Below, piece after piece: positions 55,066-63,842 of a stretch of DNA of 64,000 nt (positions within the stretch are counted from its first letter, which is position 1; each line of letters opens with the position of its first letter). This DNA comes from Ulvibacterium sp. (lineage in GTDB: Bacteria > Bacteroidota > Bacteroidia > Flavobacteriales > Flavobacteriaceae). The stretch is from assembly GCF_028285715.1 (NCBI RefSeq), contig NZ_JANQOO010000003.1, positions 124,001 to 188,000 on the forward strand. Reading direction: 5' to 3'. The notes under the pieces are model-generated. The model was not told the DNA's origin. It worked only from the letters and a program-made list of their open reading frames with translations, and made no database searches. The position numbers and the translations under genes are program-made.

Positions 55066-56328
55066 ATGAAAACTAAGATTATATTGATGGCGGCCATGTC
55101 ATTTGCATTGGTCGGATTTGCCCAGAAGGGCGAGTTAAAGACTGCCGAGAAGGCCTTAAAGGGCGGCGATGCGGTCGCCGCAAAAACTGCCTTGGATGGT
55201 ATTTCCGGAATGATTTCCGGAACAGATGCAAAGGTACAGGCCCAATATTATTTTTTGAGGGGAAAAACTTTTGCAGATCTTTTCGAAAAAGGAGATAATA
55301 GTGCCATTGATGAAGCGGCCTCTTCCTTTCAAAAGGTCATTGATGTAGAAACCGAAAGCAAAAAACTCAAGTACACCAATGAGACTAGGCAACGGTTGAA
55401 AAAACTTTCCGCAGATTTGGTAAACTCTGCTGTTGAGGACAATGGTAACAAAAAATTCAAGGAAGCTGCAGAAAAATTGTATACGAGCTATAAACTTAGT
55501 CCGGAAGATACCACTTATCTCTACTATGCGGCAAGTAGCGCGGTAAACGGGGGGCATTATGAAGAGGCCCTAAAGTATTATGATGAGCTCCAAAGCATTG
55601 GGTATGATGGAAGTGGTGTTGTTTACAAGGCAACCAATGTGGCTACCGGTCAAGTTGAGGCCATGGATAAGGTACAGCGAGATCTTATGGTTAAATCCGG
55701 AACCTTTAAAGATCCTATTGATGAGAAAACACCATCAAAAAAAGCCGAAATCGTTAAGAATGCCGCTTTGATCTATACCCAATTAGGGCAAAATGACAAG
55801 GCCGTTGAAGCCTTTAAAAAAGCCAGGGCGGACAATCCGGATGATGTAAACCTTGTTCTTAGCGAGGCGAACCTTTATTTCAAAATGGGAGACAAGGATA
55901 TGTTCAAGACGCTTATGGCGGAGGCCGCCGATATGGCCCCTGATAACCCGGATCTGCATTATAACATCGGGGTAATCAATATGGAACAAGGCAATTTGGA
56001 AGAAGCACGTGCTTCCTATAAAAGGGCTTTGGAAATCAATCCCGGTTACACCAATGCGCAGTTGAACCTTTCTACTACTTATGTAAACGAAGGTAACGGC
56101 CTAATAGATGAAATGAATTCCTTGGGAAATTCCAAGGCAGATATTGCACGTTATGAGGAGCTGAAGGAGAAAAAGGACGGCCTGTTCAATCAAGGTGCTA
56201 TGGTTTTGGAGGAAGCTTTGAAGTCAAATCCTGATAATCAAGGCATTTTAACACAGCTAAAGAATATCTATGGCGCCATGGGCGATAATGATAACTTTAT
56301 GAGAGTCAAGAAATTGTTGGGGGAGTAA
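55066..56328 (+). CDS. Secreted TPR-repeat protein
   Basis: 420 residues with a signal peptide (first 19 residues, ending VGFAQ). At least six tetratricopeptide repeats can be followed; the clearest are near 225-260 (AALIYTQLGQNDKAVEAFKKARADNPDDVNL) and 300-335 (DLHYNIGVINMEQGNLEEARASYKRALEINPGYTNA). It probably scaffolds protein contacts in the periplasm. It starts 33 nt after gyrA, so cotranscription is likely, and ends with a terminator. Confidence 0.88.
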   Translation: MKTKIILMAAMSFALVGFAQKGELKTAEKALKGGDAVAAKTALDGISGMISGTDAKVQAQYYFLRGKTFADLFEKGDNSAIDEAASSFQKVIDVETESKKLKYTNETRQRLKKLSADLVNSAVEDNGNKKFKEAAEKLYTSYKLSPEDTTYLYYAASSAVNGGHYEEALKYYDELQSIGYDGSGVVYKATNVATGQVEAMDKVQRDLMVKSGTFKDPIDEKTPSKKAEIVKNAALIYTQLGQNDKAVEAFKKARADNPDDVNLVLSEANLYFKMGDKDMFKTLMAEAADMAPDNPDLHYNIGVINMEQGNLEEARASYKRALEINPGYTNAQLNLSTTYVNEGNGLIDEMNSLGNSKADIARYEELKEKKDGLFNQGAMVLEEALKSNPDNQGILTQLKNIYGAMGDNDNFMRVKKLLGE

Positions 56329-56362
56329 GGTAGGTAGCATTCCCAACATTCCTATAATAAAG

Positions 56363-56396
56363 AAACCCGGATTATATGGTCCGGGTTTTTTTTATA
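56363..56396 (+). terminator. Intrinsic terminator after the TPR gene
   Basis: AAACCCGGA / TCCGGGTTT stem (56363-56371 with 56380-56388), 8-nt loop, then TTTTT and TATATAA; it overlaps the end of the converging C40 peptidase gene. Confidence 0.85.
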
Positions 56397-57144
56397 TAAT
56401 TTTTTTGATTACTCTAAGATTATGGGTGTAATTTCCTGTATCAGTATTGAATATACCGGTATGATCTAATCTGTCCAAGCGAACCTTACCGTATACATGA
56501 ATTACGTAGTTGTTTTTCATGATGATACCTACATGGTAAATCTCCCCTTCGGCATTATCAAAAAAGGCTAGGTCGCCGGGTTCGCTTTCCTCTATAAAAC
56601 TTAGGGCATCACCTTGCCCAGATTGTTCAAGGGCACTTCGGAACAATTGATACCCACATAACTTGTAGACCAATTGGGTGAATCCGGAGCAATCCAGACC
56701 AAAAGGGGTTTTGCCCCCTAAAAGATAAGGGGCATTAAGATACATCAATGCGGTACGTACAATGTTGTACTTTTCCATTTTACCCTCAATATGTTCCCCT
56801 TCAAAAGTATAGGGTAGCGTGGGGGTGTTTACTATACATGAGCCCATTACTATGGGAATTAAAACGGAATTTTCAGACGTTAAATAAGAAACAAGGTCCG
56901 TGCTATATTTTGGGGTGTCCAAAGTGTCAATTTTCTCAAATTCCGTTTCATCGATTAGGGAAATTTGATTGTTGCTTACCCAACCTTCACAGCCATCGAA
57001 AGCATTACGGATCCTACTCCATAGTTTTCTTTGCTCCAAAACTTTGAAATGTTCACCATATAACAATTGGGTGATCATGGGTGAGGTAGCGTCGGCCATA
57101 GATTTAACGGCAACTATACTAAGGTGGCAAATACCGTATTGCAT
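56392..57144 (-). CDS. NlpC/P60 family C40 peptidase with SH3 domain
   Basis: 250 residues from the ATG at 57144 (an ATG two codons upstream is possible). There is no signal peptide. An SH3-like part (about 1-70: GICHLSIVAVKSMADATSPM, WVSNNQISLI) precedes the NlpC/P60 domain with catalytic Cys in GLDCSGFTQLVYK and His in YHVGIIM, plus a third polar residue in NYVIHVYG. Family members cut peptide stems of peptidoglycan or recycle them in the cytoplasm; lack of a signal suggests the latter. It ends in the terminator region of the TPR gene. Confidence 0.9.
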   Translation of the reverse strand: MQYGICHLSIVAVKSMADATSPMITQLLYGEHFKVLEQRKLWSRIRNAFDGCEGWVSNNQISLIDETEFEKIDTLDTPKYSTDLVSYLTSENSVLIPIVMGSCIVNTPTLPYTFEGEHIEGKMEKYNIVRTALMYLNAPYLLGGKTPFGLDCSGFTQLVYKLCGYQLFRSALEQSGQGDALSFIEESEPGDLAFFDNAEGEIYHVGIIMKNNYVIHVYGKVRLDRLDHTGIFNTDTGNYTHNLRVIKKII

Positions 57145-57164
57145 AGGCATTAAGCGCTGGTCAA

Positions 57165-58343
57165 TTAATTCTTCCTTTCCAAAATCATTGCGGATGCCCC
57201 CCCACCGCCGTTACAAATGGCTGCGGCACCAATTTTCCCGTTTCTTTGTCGCATAATATTGAGCAGGGTAACGAGTATCCGGGCCCCCGAACATCCCAGG
57301 GGATGACCTAGGGAGACCGCTCCTCCGTTGACATTGACATTGGCATCGGTTAACCCCAACAGTTTTATGTTGGCCAATCCTACTACGGCAAAGGCTTCAT
57401 TAAATTCAAAATAATCAACATAGTCGATAGCTAGGTTTGCCTTGCTCAAAGCTTTGGGCAGAGCCTTGGCCGGTGCCGTTGTAAACCACTTTGGTTCCTG
57501 GGCCGCATCTGCATATCCTTTTATCGATGCCAGAGGTTCTATATTCAGCTCCTTGGCCTTCTCCGCACTCATTAATACCAAGGCCGCCGCCCCATCGTTG
57601 ATGGTAGAAGCGTTAGCGGCAGTTACAGTACCATCTTTGGAGAACGCCGGTCTTAAAGACGGAATTTTTTCCATCTTTACGTTCTTGTACTCCTCGTCCT
57701 CGTTGACCAAAATGGGTTCACCTCTACGTTGGGGCACTTCAACCGGAACTATTTCGTCGGCAAATTTGCCGGATTTCCATGCCTCCGCGGACTTTTCATA
57801 GGATTGGATGGCGAAAGTATCCTGATCCTCCCTACTGAATCCGTATTCCGTAGCGCAAGCATCCGCACAAACACCCATTGCATTCTGGTCATATACGTCC
57901 ACCAAACCATCTTTTTGCATTCCGTCCACCAAGGTGCCCGGGCCAAATTTTAAGCTATTCCGCATATGTACATAGTGGGGAATAAGGCTCATATTCTCCA
58001 TTCCCCCCGCCACTGCTATTGAAACATCGCCCAATGCGATAGCTTGTGCTGCCTGCATTATTGCTTTCATGCCAGAGGCGCAAACCTTGTTGACCGTGGT
58101 ACAGGGAACATGGTCCGGAATGCCGGCAAAAATAGCTGCTTGTCTTGCTGGTGCCTGGCCGGTACCTGCCTGCACTACATTACCCATAAGTACCTCCTGG
58201 ATCAGTTTAGGATCCAGTTTTATTTTTTCGAGTGCGCCTTTAATGGCAATGGCTCCTAATTTTGGTGCGGCAACAGTAGATAAACTGCCCATAAAACTTC
58301 CAATAGGTGTCCTTACCGCAGATACTATAACAACCTCCTTCAT
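57165..58343 (-). CDS. Acetyl-CoA C-acyltransferase (thiolase)
   Basis: 392 residues from the ATG at 58343 (MKEVVIVSAVRTPIG), the family's standard start; an upstream ATG would only add 16 residues. The nucleophile Cys is in VNKVCASGMKAI near residue 88; His is in SLGHPLGCSGARI and the second Cys in AICNGGGGASAM. It forms or breaks acetoacetyl- or 3-ketoacyl-CoA. It lies 20 nt upstream of the C40 peptidase and is divergent from the pgpH-like gene. Confidence 0.95.
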   Translation of the reverse strand: MKEVVIVSAVRTPIGSFMGSLSTVAAPKLGAIAIKGALEKIKLDPKLIQEVLMGNVVQAGTGQAPARQAAIFAGIPDHVPCTTVNKVCASGMKAIMQAAQAIALGDVSIAVAGGMENMSLIPHYVHMRNSLKFGPGTLVDGMQKDGLVDVYDQNAMGVCADACATEYGFSREDQDTFAIQSYEKSAEAWKSGKFADEIVPVEVPQRRGEPILVNEDEEYKNVKMEKIPSLRPAFSKDGTVTAANASTINDGAAALVLMSAEKAKELNIEPLASIKGYADAAQEPKWFTTAPAKALPKALSKANLAIDYVDYFEFNEAFAVVGLANIKLLGLTDANVNVNGGAVSLGHPLGCSGARILVTLLNIMRQRNGKIGAAAICNGGGGASAMILERKN

Positions 58344-58436
58344 AACCGGAATTTTTTGCTGTTGCGAAATTAAGAAATTAAAGTGCAACACTATAGTTTA
58401 CCTTTTCAAAAGAGTTACCATGAATTTATATTTTTC

Positions 58437-58444
58437 TATTTTTG
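58437..58444 (+). promoter_or_regulatory. -7 element of the pgpH-like gene
   Basis: TATTTTTG matches TAnnTTTG and lies 17 nt before the ATG at 58462. It supports that start over the in-frame ATG at 58420, which is upstream of the motif. No -33 TTTG at the right spacing. Confidence 0.45.
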
Positions 58445-58461
58445 GTATAGATACTTGCCGC

Positions 58462-60510
58462 ATGCGAAAATTCTTGGATAGACTCTATAAAAACCAATCG
58501 CTTATATACAAGTATTTTCTATATCTTCTTTCCGTATTTTGTATTGTTTTTTTCTTTCCCAAGGGGGGGAAGTTTAAGTATGAGTTTCAAAAGGGCAAAC
58601 CGTGGCAGTATGAAAACCTTTATGCACCATTTGATTTTTCGATCAAAAAAAGTGATGTTGAAATTGAACAGGAAAGAGCTCAGATCAAGGACGAACAACT
58701 GGATTACTACCGGTATGACCAAGCCATTGTCGATGCGGTCTATGAAGAGTATGATGACCAGTTCCAAAACGTTTTTTCCAAGGAAAGGTTCACCGAAGAC
58801 CAATTGCCTACACTAGGAGAGGTAGGGAAGGAAATTTTGAATAAGCTTTATGAAAACGGTATTGAAAAAAAGACCAACCAAGACAGACCGGGCAGTCATA
58901 TTTATTTGGTAAAAAACAACGAGGCCAAACAAATTTATGTCAATGACCTATATCGCATACAGGGAATTGAAGAAGCGGCCAGATCGGTCTTACAGGATAG
59001 AGGCCTTTTGGACTTTTATCCTTTTTTCCAAGAGCTGTTGTTCGACCTAGTCAAACCCAATGTATCCTATGATCAAAATCTTTCCCAAAAGGCCTTGGAA
59101 GAGGAACTTTCCAATATCTCCTATACCAGGGGAACCGTGGATGAAGGGAAATTGATAATTGCCAAGGGAGAGGTTGTGGAATCGGAGAATTTGCAACTTT
59201 TGGATTCCTTAAAGGTGGAGTATGAATCCGAACTTTGGACAGACAGCAATCAGTATTTTATTCTTTTCGGGTATACCATCTTGGTAGCGTTGGTGCTCAT
59301 GATGCTATTCCTTTTTCTTAAAAGATATCGAAAGCACATCTTTGAAAATAATACCAAGGTCACCTTTATTTTCTTTAATATCCTGCTGATGGTCTTTATC
59401 ACCACATTGATGGTGAAATATAATGATGCCTATGTTTTTGTGGTTCCACTTTGCATCTTACCGCTTATCCTTAAGACCTTTTTTGACGCACGGCTCGGAC
59501 TTTTTGCACATGTATTGACCGTGCTCATCCTTGGTTTTGTGGTACCCAACAGTTTTGAATACATATTTTTACAAACAATCGCCGGCATCGTTACCATATT
59601 AACAGTATCGGAATTGTACAAAAGGGCCAATCTGTTCATCTCTGTAAGCCAGATTACCTTAATATATATTATTGGTTACCTGGCCTTTCATATTATTCAT
59701 GAAGGCAACTTGGACAATATCGCTTGGTTTACCCTTGGCTTGTTCCTTTTAAATGGTATGATTACGCTTTTCGTGCAGCCTTTGATCTACATTTATGAAA
59801 AAATATTTGGATTGGTTTCCGACGTTTCCTTATTGGAATTGTCCGATACCAATTCGCGCCTGCTAAAAGAATTGTCCAACAAAGCTCCAGGTACATTTCA
59901 TCATTCCTTGCAGGTGGCAAATTTGTCCGAAGCAGCTGCTAACGAAATCGGGGCCAATGCTATGTTGGTAAGGGTAGGGGCCTTATATCACGATATCGGG
60001 AAGATGAACAATCCTACGTATTTTACAGAAAACCAAGTGACCAATGTGAATCCTCATCATGACTTAACACCCAAGGACAGCGCAAAAATCATCATAGACC
60101 ATGTCATTCATGGGATTGAGATTGCACGCAAAAACAATCTACCCGATAGGGTCATCGACTTTATACGTTCCCACCACGGAACCACTCTGGTCTATTATTT
60201 TTTCAAGAAGCAACAAGAATTGACCAGTGAGCTACGTGAAGATGATTTTAAGTACCCAGGTCCCACACCTTTTTCCAAGGAAACTGCCATTATAATGATG
60301 GCGGATTCCGTAGAGGCAGCCTCAAAAAGCCTAAAAGACCCTACCTTTCCCATCATAAATGAGTTTGTGGACAAGATAATTGCCGGACAAATGCAGGCCG
60401 ATCAATTTCTTAATGCCAATATTACCTTTAAGGAAATTGAGATAATTAAGAAAGTGTTCAAACAAAAGTTGACAAATATCTATCACCTACGTGTGGAATA
60501 CCCGGAATAA
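58462..60510 (+). CDS. pgpH: 7TM-HD phosphohydrolase, PgpH-like (c-di-AMP phosphodiesterase)
   Basis: 682 residues from ATG 58462. The N-terminus has a membrane span (about 16-33), then an extracytoplasmic domain (about 40-250), seven spans (about 265-455) and a C-terminal HD domain. HD residues: H480-H481 (HHSLQ), H510-D511 (YHDIGK), NPHHDLTP near 531, and the final SHHGT. The order matches PgpH, which hydrolyses c-di-AMP. ATG 58420 would add 14 residues. A much longer frame reaching 58069 runs antisense through the thiolase gene and is not coding. Confidence 0.93.
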   Translation: MRKFLDRLYKNQSLIYKYFLYLLSVFCIVFFFPKGGKFKYEFQKGKPWQYENLYAPFDFSIKKSDVEIEQERAQIKDEQLDYYRYDQAIVDAVYEEYDDQFQNVFSKERFTEDQLPTLGEVGKEILNKLYENGIEKKTNQDRPGSHIYLVKNNEAKQIYVNDLYRIQGIEEAARSVLQDRGLLDFYPFFQELLFDLVKPNVSYDQNLSQKALEEELSNISYTRGTVDEGKLIIAKGEVVESENLQLLDSLKVEYESELWTDSNQYFILFGYTILVALVLMMLFLFLKRYRKHIFENNTKVTFIFFNILLMVFITTLMVKYNDAYVFVVPLCILPLILKTFFDARLGLFAHVLTVLILGFVVPNSFEYIFLQTIAGIVTILTVSELYKRANLFISVSQITLIYIIGYLAFHIIHEGNLDNIAWFTLGLFLLNGMITLFVQPLIYIYEKIFGLVSDVSLLELSDTNSRLLKELSNKAPGTFHHSLQVANLSEAAANEIGANAMLVRVGALYHDIGKMNNPTYFTENQVTNVNPHHDLTPKDSAKIIIDHVIHGIEIARKNNLPDRVIDFIRSHHGTTLVYYFFKKQQELTSELREDDFKYPGPTPFSKETAIIMMADSVEAASKSLKDPTFPIINEFVDKIIAGQMQADQFLNANITFKEIEIIKKVFKQKLTNIYHLRVEYPE

Positions 60511-60570
60511 TAGTATGGATTAGCCGAGTAAAAAACTACCAAAATAGTTGCGTTCCATCCTTTGAAGAAT

Positions 60571-60578
60571 TACATTTG
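60571..60578 (+). promoter_or_regulatory. -7 element of the tRNA-Ser promoter
   Basis: TACATTTG matches TAnnTTTG, 39 nt before the mature tRNA-Ser 5' end; the tRNA-Pro that follows has no such motif and is probably cotranscribed. Confidence 0.5.
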
Positions 60579-60617
60579 CATCCGCGTTTTGGAAGACGCC
60601 GAGTAAATTGAAATTTT

Positions 60618-60701
60618 GGAGAGGTGCCGGAGTGGTAACGGAGCAGATTGCTAATCTGTCGACGCGCAAGTGTCGCCTGGGTTCGAGTCCCAGTCTCTCC
60701 G
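60618..60701 (+). tRNA. tRNA-Ser (anticodon GCT)
   Basis: 84-nt tRNA with acceptor stem GGAGAGG / TCTCTCC, discriminator G, anticodon GCT in GATTGCTAATC, an extended variable arm typical for serine tRNA, and T-arm GGGTTCGAGTCCC. CCA is not encoded. It reads AGC/AGU codons. Confidence 0.95.
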
Positions 60702-60849
60702 CCTTCGTCGGCCTGAGCCATGGAAAGCGAAGGCCGACTTTTAAATTTAGAAGGCCAACTTCGGCTGATAGATTTGCTTAATTCCAAGTTTTCAACTAGA
60801 TAAGGTAGTTCCGAAAATAGGAATTTGAAATATTGAGATTTACACCACT

Positions 60850-60924
60850 CGGGGTGTAGCGTAGCCCGGTTATCGCGCCTGCTTTGGGAGCAGGAGGTCG
60901 CAGGTTCGAATCCTGCCACCCCGA
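60850..60924 (+). tRNA. tRNA-Pro (anticodon TGG)
   Basis: 75-nt tRNA with acceptor stem CGGGGTG / CACCCCG, discriminator A, anticodon loop TTTGGGA (anticodon TGG) and T-arm CAGGTTCGAATCCTG. CCA is not encoded. It is the last gene before the integrase and a likely integration site. Confidence 0.95.
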
Positions 60925-60950
60925 CTTAACTATTTTCATATAGTTGCATG

Positions 60951-60983
60951 ACGTTGCAAATCACTTGATTTGCAACGTTTTAT
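60951..60983 (+). terminator. Hairpin terminator after tRNA-Pro
   Basis: Perfect 13-bp inverted repeat ACGTTGCAAATCA / TGATTTGCAACGT (60951-60963 with 60966-60978), loop CT, then TTTAT. It ends the tRNA transcript. Confidence 0.75.
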
Positions 60984-61151
60984 GTTTTTAGGGGTATCAA
61001 ATGAAACCTCATGAAACCACATAAAAACACCGTTCTGGTGTCCAAATCGGGAATTGATCACCATAGTATTTTTTGTACATTGAAGTAGCTTTAGAAGGTA
61101 TTTAGCCCTGTGTTTTTTACCATTTTATTCACTAACTTAAAGCTACGTAAC

Positions 61152-62402
61152 ATGTTAGAAAACAGTAGATTATCAGTCGTTTTTGTTGCACGAAAGCACA
61201 ACAGGGAGACAGGGAAGTTAAGACTCTATGCCCGGGTCACTGTAGATGCCAAAAGAGCCGAATTTAGTCTAAATCGGGAATTGGCGGTGTCCCTTTGGGA
61301 CGAAAAACGAAAAAGAGGCAAGGGATTTTCAAAGTACGTCATCTCCTTAAATAAGTATCTGGACCAAGTTTTTACCGGACTTCATGAGGCCCATAGGCAA
61401 CTTTTACAAGAGGAGGTTGACATAACTTCTGCGGCGATAAAGGCCATGTTTCTTAAAGAAGACGATCGAGGTAAGAGCTTATTAGATTTGATTGCCTATC
61501 ATAATACCACCATGGTCAGCGTACTCAGGCCGGGAACGATGAAGAACTACTATAGTACCGAACGCTGTATCAAAGAGTTTTTAGCGGAAGAAAGAGGAGT
61601 TGAGGATATTCCGCTTAAAAAACTGAACTATGGGTTTATTGTTGATTTCGAACAATACATACGAAAGTACAAACCGGCCACTCGAATGGGTTGTGCCAAT
61701 AACGGAACCATGAAACACATGGAAAGGCTAAAAAAGATGTCAAGATTGGCCGTTAAGTTGGAATGGTTGGAAAAAGACCCCTTTGTCAATTTCAAACTGC
61801 GGTTTGAAAAAGTAGAACGCCAATTTTTAACAGAGCGGGAGTTGCAACTCATCGAAGAAACTACATTCAAAGTACCAAGTACCCAACATATTAAGGACTT
61901 GTTTGTTTTTGCCTGTTACACTGGGCTTTCCTTTATCGATGTTCAAGAATTGAAAGCCGGCCATTTGGTAAAAGGTATCGATGGTAATGATTGGCTCTAT
62001 ACCAAAAGAACAAAGACCGACGAACCTTTGAAGATTCCCTTATTGCCCAAGGCTAAGGAAATTATCGATAAATATAAAGACAAGCCAGAGATGCTTCAAA
62101 CCAACAGGTTATTGCCTCTTTATAGTAACCCAATGATTAATCGAACCCTTAAAGATATTGCTAAGGCTTGCGGCATTCGTAAAAAAGTGACTTTTCATGT
62201 TGCTCGGCATACCTTCGCAACCGCGATTACACTTTCAAACGGGGTACCGATTGAAACCGTATCTAAGCTTTTGGGGCATACTAAACTTTCTACTACTCAA
62301 ATTTATGCCAGGGTCATTGAAAAGAAAATAGGGGAGGATATGCAGAATTTGATGGCGACAATGAAGCTGAAAAGAAAAGTAGGTTTTAATTTTATATCTT
62401 AA
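61152..62402 (+). CDS. Tyrosine-type site-specific integrase
   Basis: 416 residues from the ATG at 61152; an ATG at 61110 would add 14 hydrophobic residues not seen in the family. An arm-type DNA-binding domain (about 5-90: RLSVVFVARKHNRETGKLRLYARV) is followed by a SAM-like core-binding domain (about 95-200) and the catalytic domain. H349-x-x-R352, H376 and the nucleophile Y385 are intact; Lys285/Arg286 lie in YTKRTKTD. The first catalytic Arg is replaced by Ser260 (YTGLSFIDV), as in IntDOT of CTnDOT. It cuts and joins att sites of a mobile element; it lies next to tRNA-Pro. Confidence 0.93.
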   Translation: MLENSRLSVVFVARKHNRETGKLRLYARVTVDAKRAEFSLNRELAVSLWDEKRKRGKGFSKYVISLNKYLDQVFTGLHEAHRQLLQEEVDITSAAIKAMFLKEDDRGKSLLDLIAYHNTTMVSVLRPGTMKNYYSTERCIKEFLAEERGVEDIPLKKLNYGFIVDFEQYIRKYKPATRMGCANNGTMKHMERLKKMSRLAVKLEWLEKDPFVNFKLRFEKVERQFLTERELQLIEETTFKVPSTQHIKDLFVFACYTGLSFIDVQELKAGHLVKGIDGNDWLYTKRTKTDEPLKIPLLPKAKEIIDKYKDKPEMLQTNRLLPLYSNPMINRTLKDIAKACGIRKKVTFHVARHTFATAITLSNGVPIETVSKLLGHTKLSTTQIYARVIEKKIGEDMQNLMATMKLKRKVGFNFIS

Positions 62403-62461
62403 ATTGAAGTTAACCTATACCTCGTTTAGCTTTTGATCTCATAAGACCCATAATGCACCTA

Positions 62462-63283
62462 CTACCCGTCTAATTGCGTTCTGATATTATAGCCCATTTT
62501 TGAAATCGCTTCAGCATAAACCTTTGAATGTGAATATCCACTGCTGTTTGATAAAAAACCTCCAAAAATCTCTAAATCTTCCATCCTTTTTGTAAAGGCT
62601 GGATTTAAAAGTATCCATAAATCCATATCAAAAAGGATTTTTTCAATCTCATTTTGATAAAAATGTTTAATTCCTCTGTCTAATTTAGATTTTTTAATTT
62701 CCTCGGTCAAAACTACCATGTTTGTTAGCTGCGATTTCAGAATTTGTAAAGGATCTCGAATTCTGTTGTTAATTTCACTTTTCATAAAATCTAAGTCATA
62801 TGGTGTGCTAGAAGGAGAATATTTATTTGTTGAACAAAAGCTTGCTTGAGACTCTATACTGATCATTCTATGATAGATATATCCTAAATTGCTCTTTTTT
62901 TCTATACGGTTGTTTTGATAATAATCATCTTTAACTAGATTAAAAAGATTAGTTATGTAGGTGAATCTATGTTCTCTTTTTAACTGTTCCATTTGCTCAG
63001 TATGATCTTCTCTTTGTTGCGCATTAGCTCTAATCTGAGCAGTAAATGACTTATAAACTAAGTAGGCGGCAAAGAGGTTTACGAACGGTGCCGTTATACC
63101 TCCGATTGTATCGCCTATTTCACCCGAACCGATAAAACTTATTCCTGAATAAAATTGGGTAAAAATTAAAGGGGAGAAAACAATGAATACAAGTAATGCC
63201 CCTAATCCTATTCTCTCATTGGTTGTAAAGCCTATAAGGCTTTGTATTTTTTGCTCCTTTTGCTTTTCGTCAGTTTCTGCCAT
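62462..63283 (-). CDS. Two-span membrane protein resembling putative phage abortive-infection AbiC-like family
   Basis: 273 residues. Two membrane spans (about 25-43 and 62-80) with the short loop GSGEIGDTIGGITAPF between them, then a coiled coil (about 83-110) and a helical cytoplasmic part containing HRFTYITNLFNLVKDDYY. This topology and the GxIGDxxGG...F segment resemble the 'putative phage abortive infection protein' (AbiC-like) family. The likeness is by pattern only. It is in the AT-rich element beside the integrase. Confidence 0.6.
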   Translation of the reverse strand: MAETDEKQKEQKIQSLIGFTTNERIGLGALLVFIVFSPLIFTQFYSGISFIGSGEIGDTIGGITAPFVNLFAAYLVYKSFTAQIRANAQQREDHTEQMEQLKREHRFTYITNLFNLVKDDYYQNNRIEKKSNLGYIYHRMISIESQASFCSTNKYSPSSTPYDLDFMKSEINNRIRDPLQILKSQLTNMVVLTEEIKKSKLDRGIKHFYQNEIEKILFDMDLWILLNPAFTKRMEDLEIFGGFLSNSSGYSHSKVYAEAISKMGYNIRTQLDG

Positions 63284-63614
63284 AATTTTTCTCTGTTGTA
63301 CCTGCTGTAAATTAGTTCATTTTAAATCTATCAATTAAGTGTGGTAAATTAAATAGTACAATAGAGGAAAAATGAATAGTACGCACTTTTATGATTTTAA
63401 AAAATTGATAATCAATGATTTATAATTTAAAAAAATGTACTTTTTAATTTTCTGTTTAGGTTGTTAAGTAAGTGGGTAAAATTTAGTCGAAAAGGCCATA
63501 AACACTGGACTTCAATTAAGTATTATAAAACGTACAATTCATTTTACGGATTGTAGAGTACTGTGGATACACCAATCTTTGGGTTATTCAAGAAAAGAAC
63601 TCAAAGGACAAGGA
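63284..63614. other. AT-rich stretch without genes
   Basis: 331 bp, strongly AT-rich. Only a 17-codon frame (63372-63425) was seen; no RNA, repeat or gene remnant recognised. It is within the probable mobile element. Confidence 0.5.
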
Positions 63615-63842
63615 CTATAGCCAATTAGATATCAATTGTAACATGAAACCTAAGAATAAAAGAAACGCCCCAAACCTTATCCTTTGATTTTTCTTTTTGG
63701 CAACAACCCTTAATTCTTTAAGCCGTTCCCGATCGCGAAAAAGAATATCATAATTAACTGGTTGTGAATTAAATAGCATTAGTAAGGCTCCTATGACATC
63801 AAGTAATGGTCCTACGGAGTTAGCAGCTAAAGAAATATCCAT
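63615..63842 (-). CDS. Small two-span membrane protein, function unknown
   Basis: 75 residues with two hydrophobic segments (about 8-25 and 55-74) and a basic loop (RDRERLKELRVVAKKKNQRIR) between them. Size and topology fit a small membrane protein of the element; no family recognised and coding status rests on the composition only. Confidence 0.45.
   Translation of the reverse strand: MDISLAANSVGPLLDVIGALLMLFNSQPVNYDILFRDRERLKELRVVAKKKNQRIRFGAFLLFLGFMLQLISNWL

Noticed and set aside
58069-58461. A long N-terminal extension of the PgpH-like gene
   Set aside because: Most of it lies antisense in the thiolase gene, its residues look random, and a membrane-span start plus a promoter motif fit ATG 58462.
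60536-60919. A 127-codon minus-strand frame across the tRNA genes (MAGFEPATSCSQ...)
   Set aside because: It runs antisense through tRNA-Ser and tRNA-Pro; MAGFEPATS-type 'proteins' are well-known translations of tRNA antisense strands.
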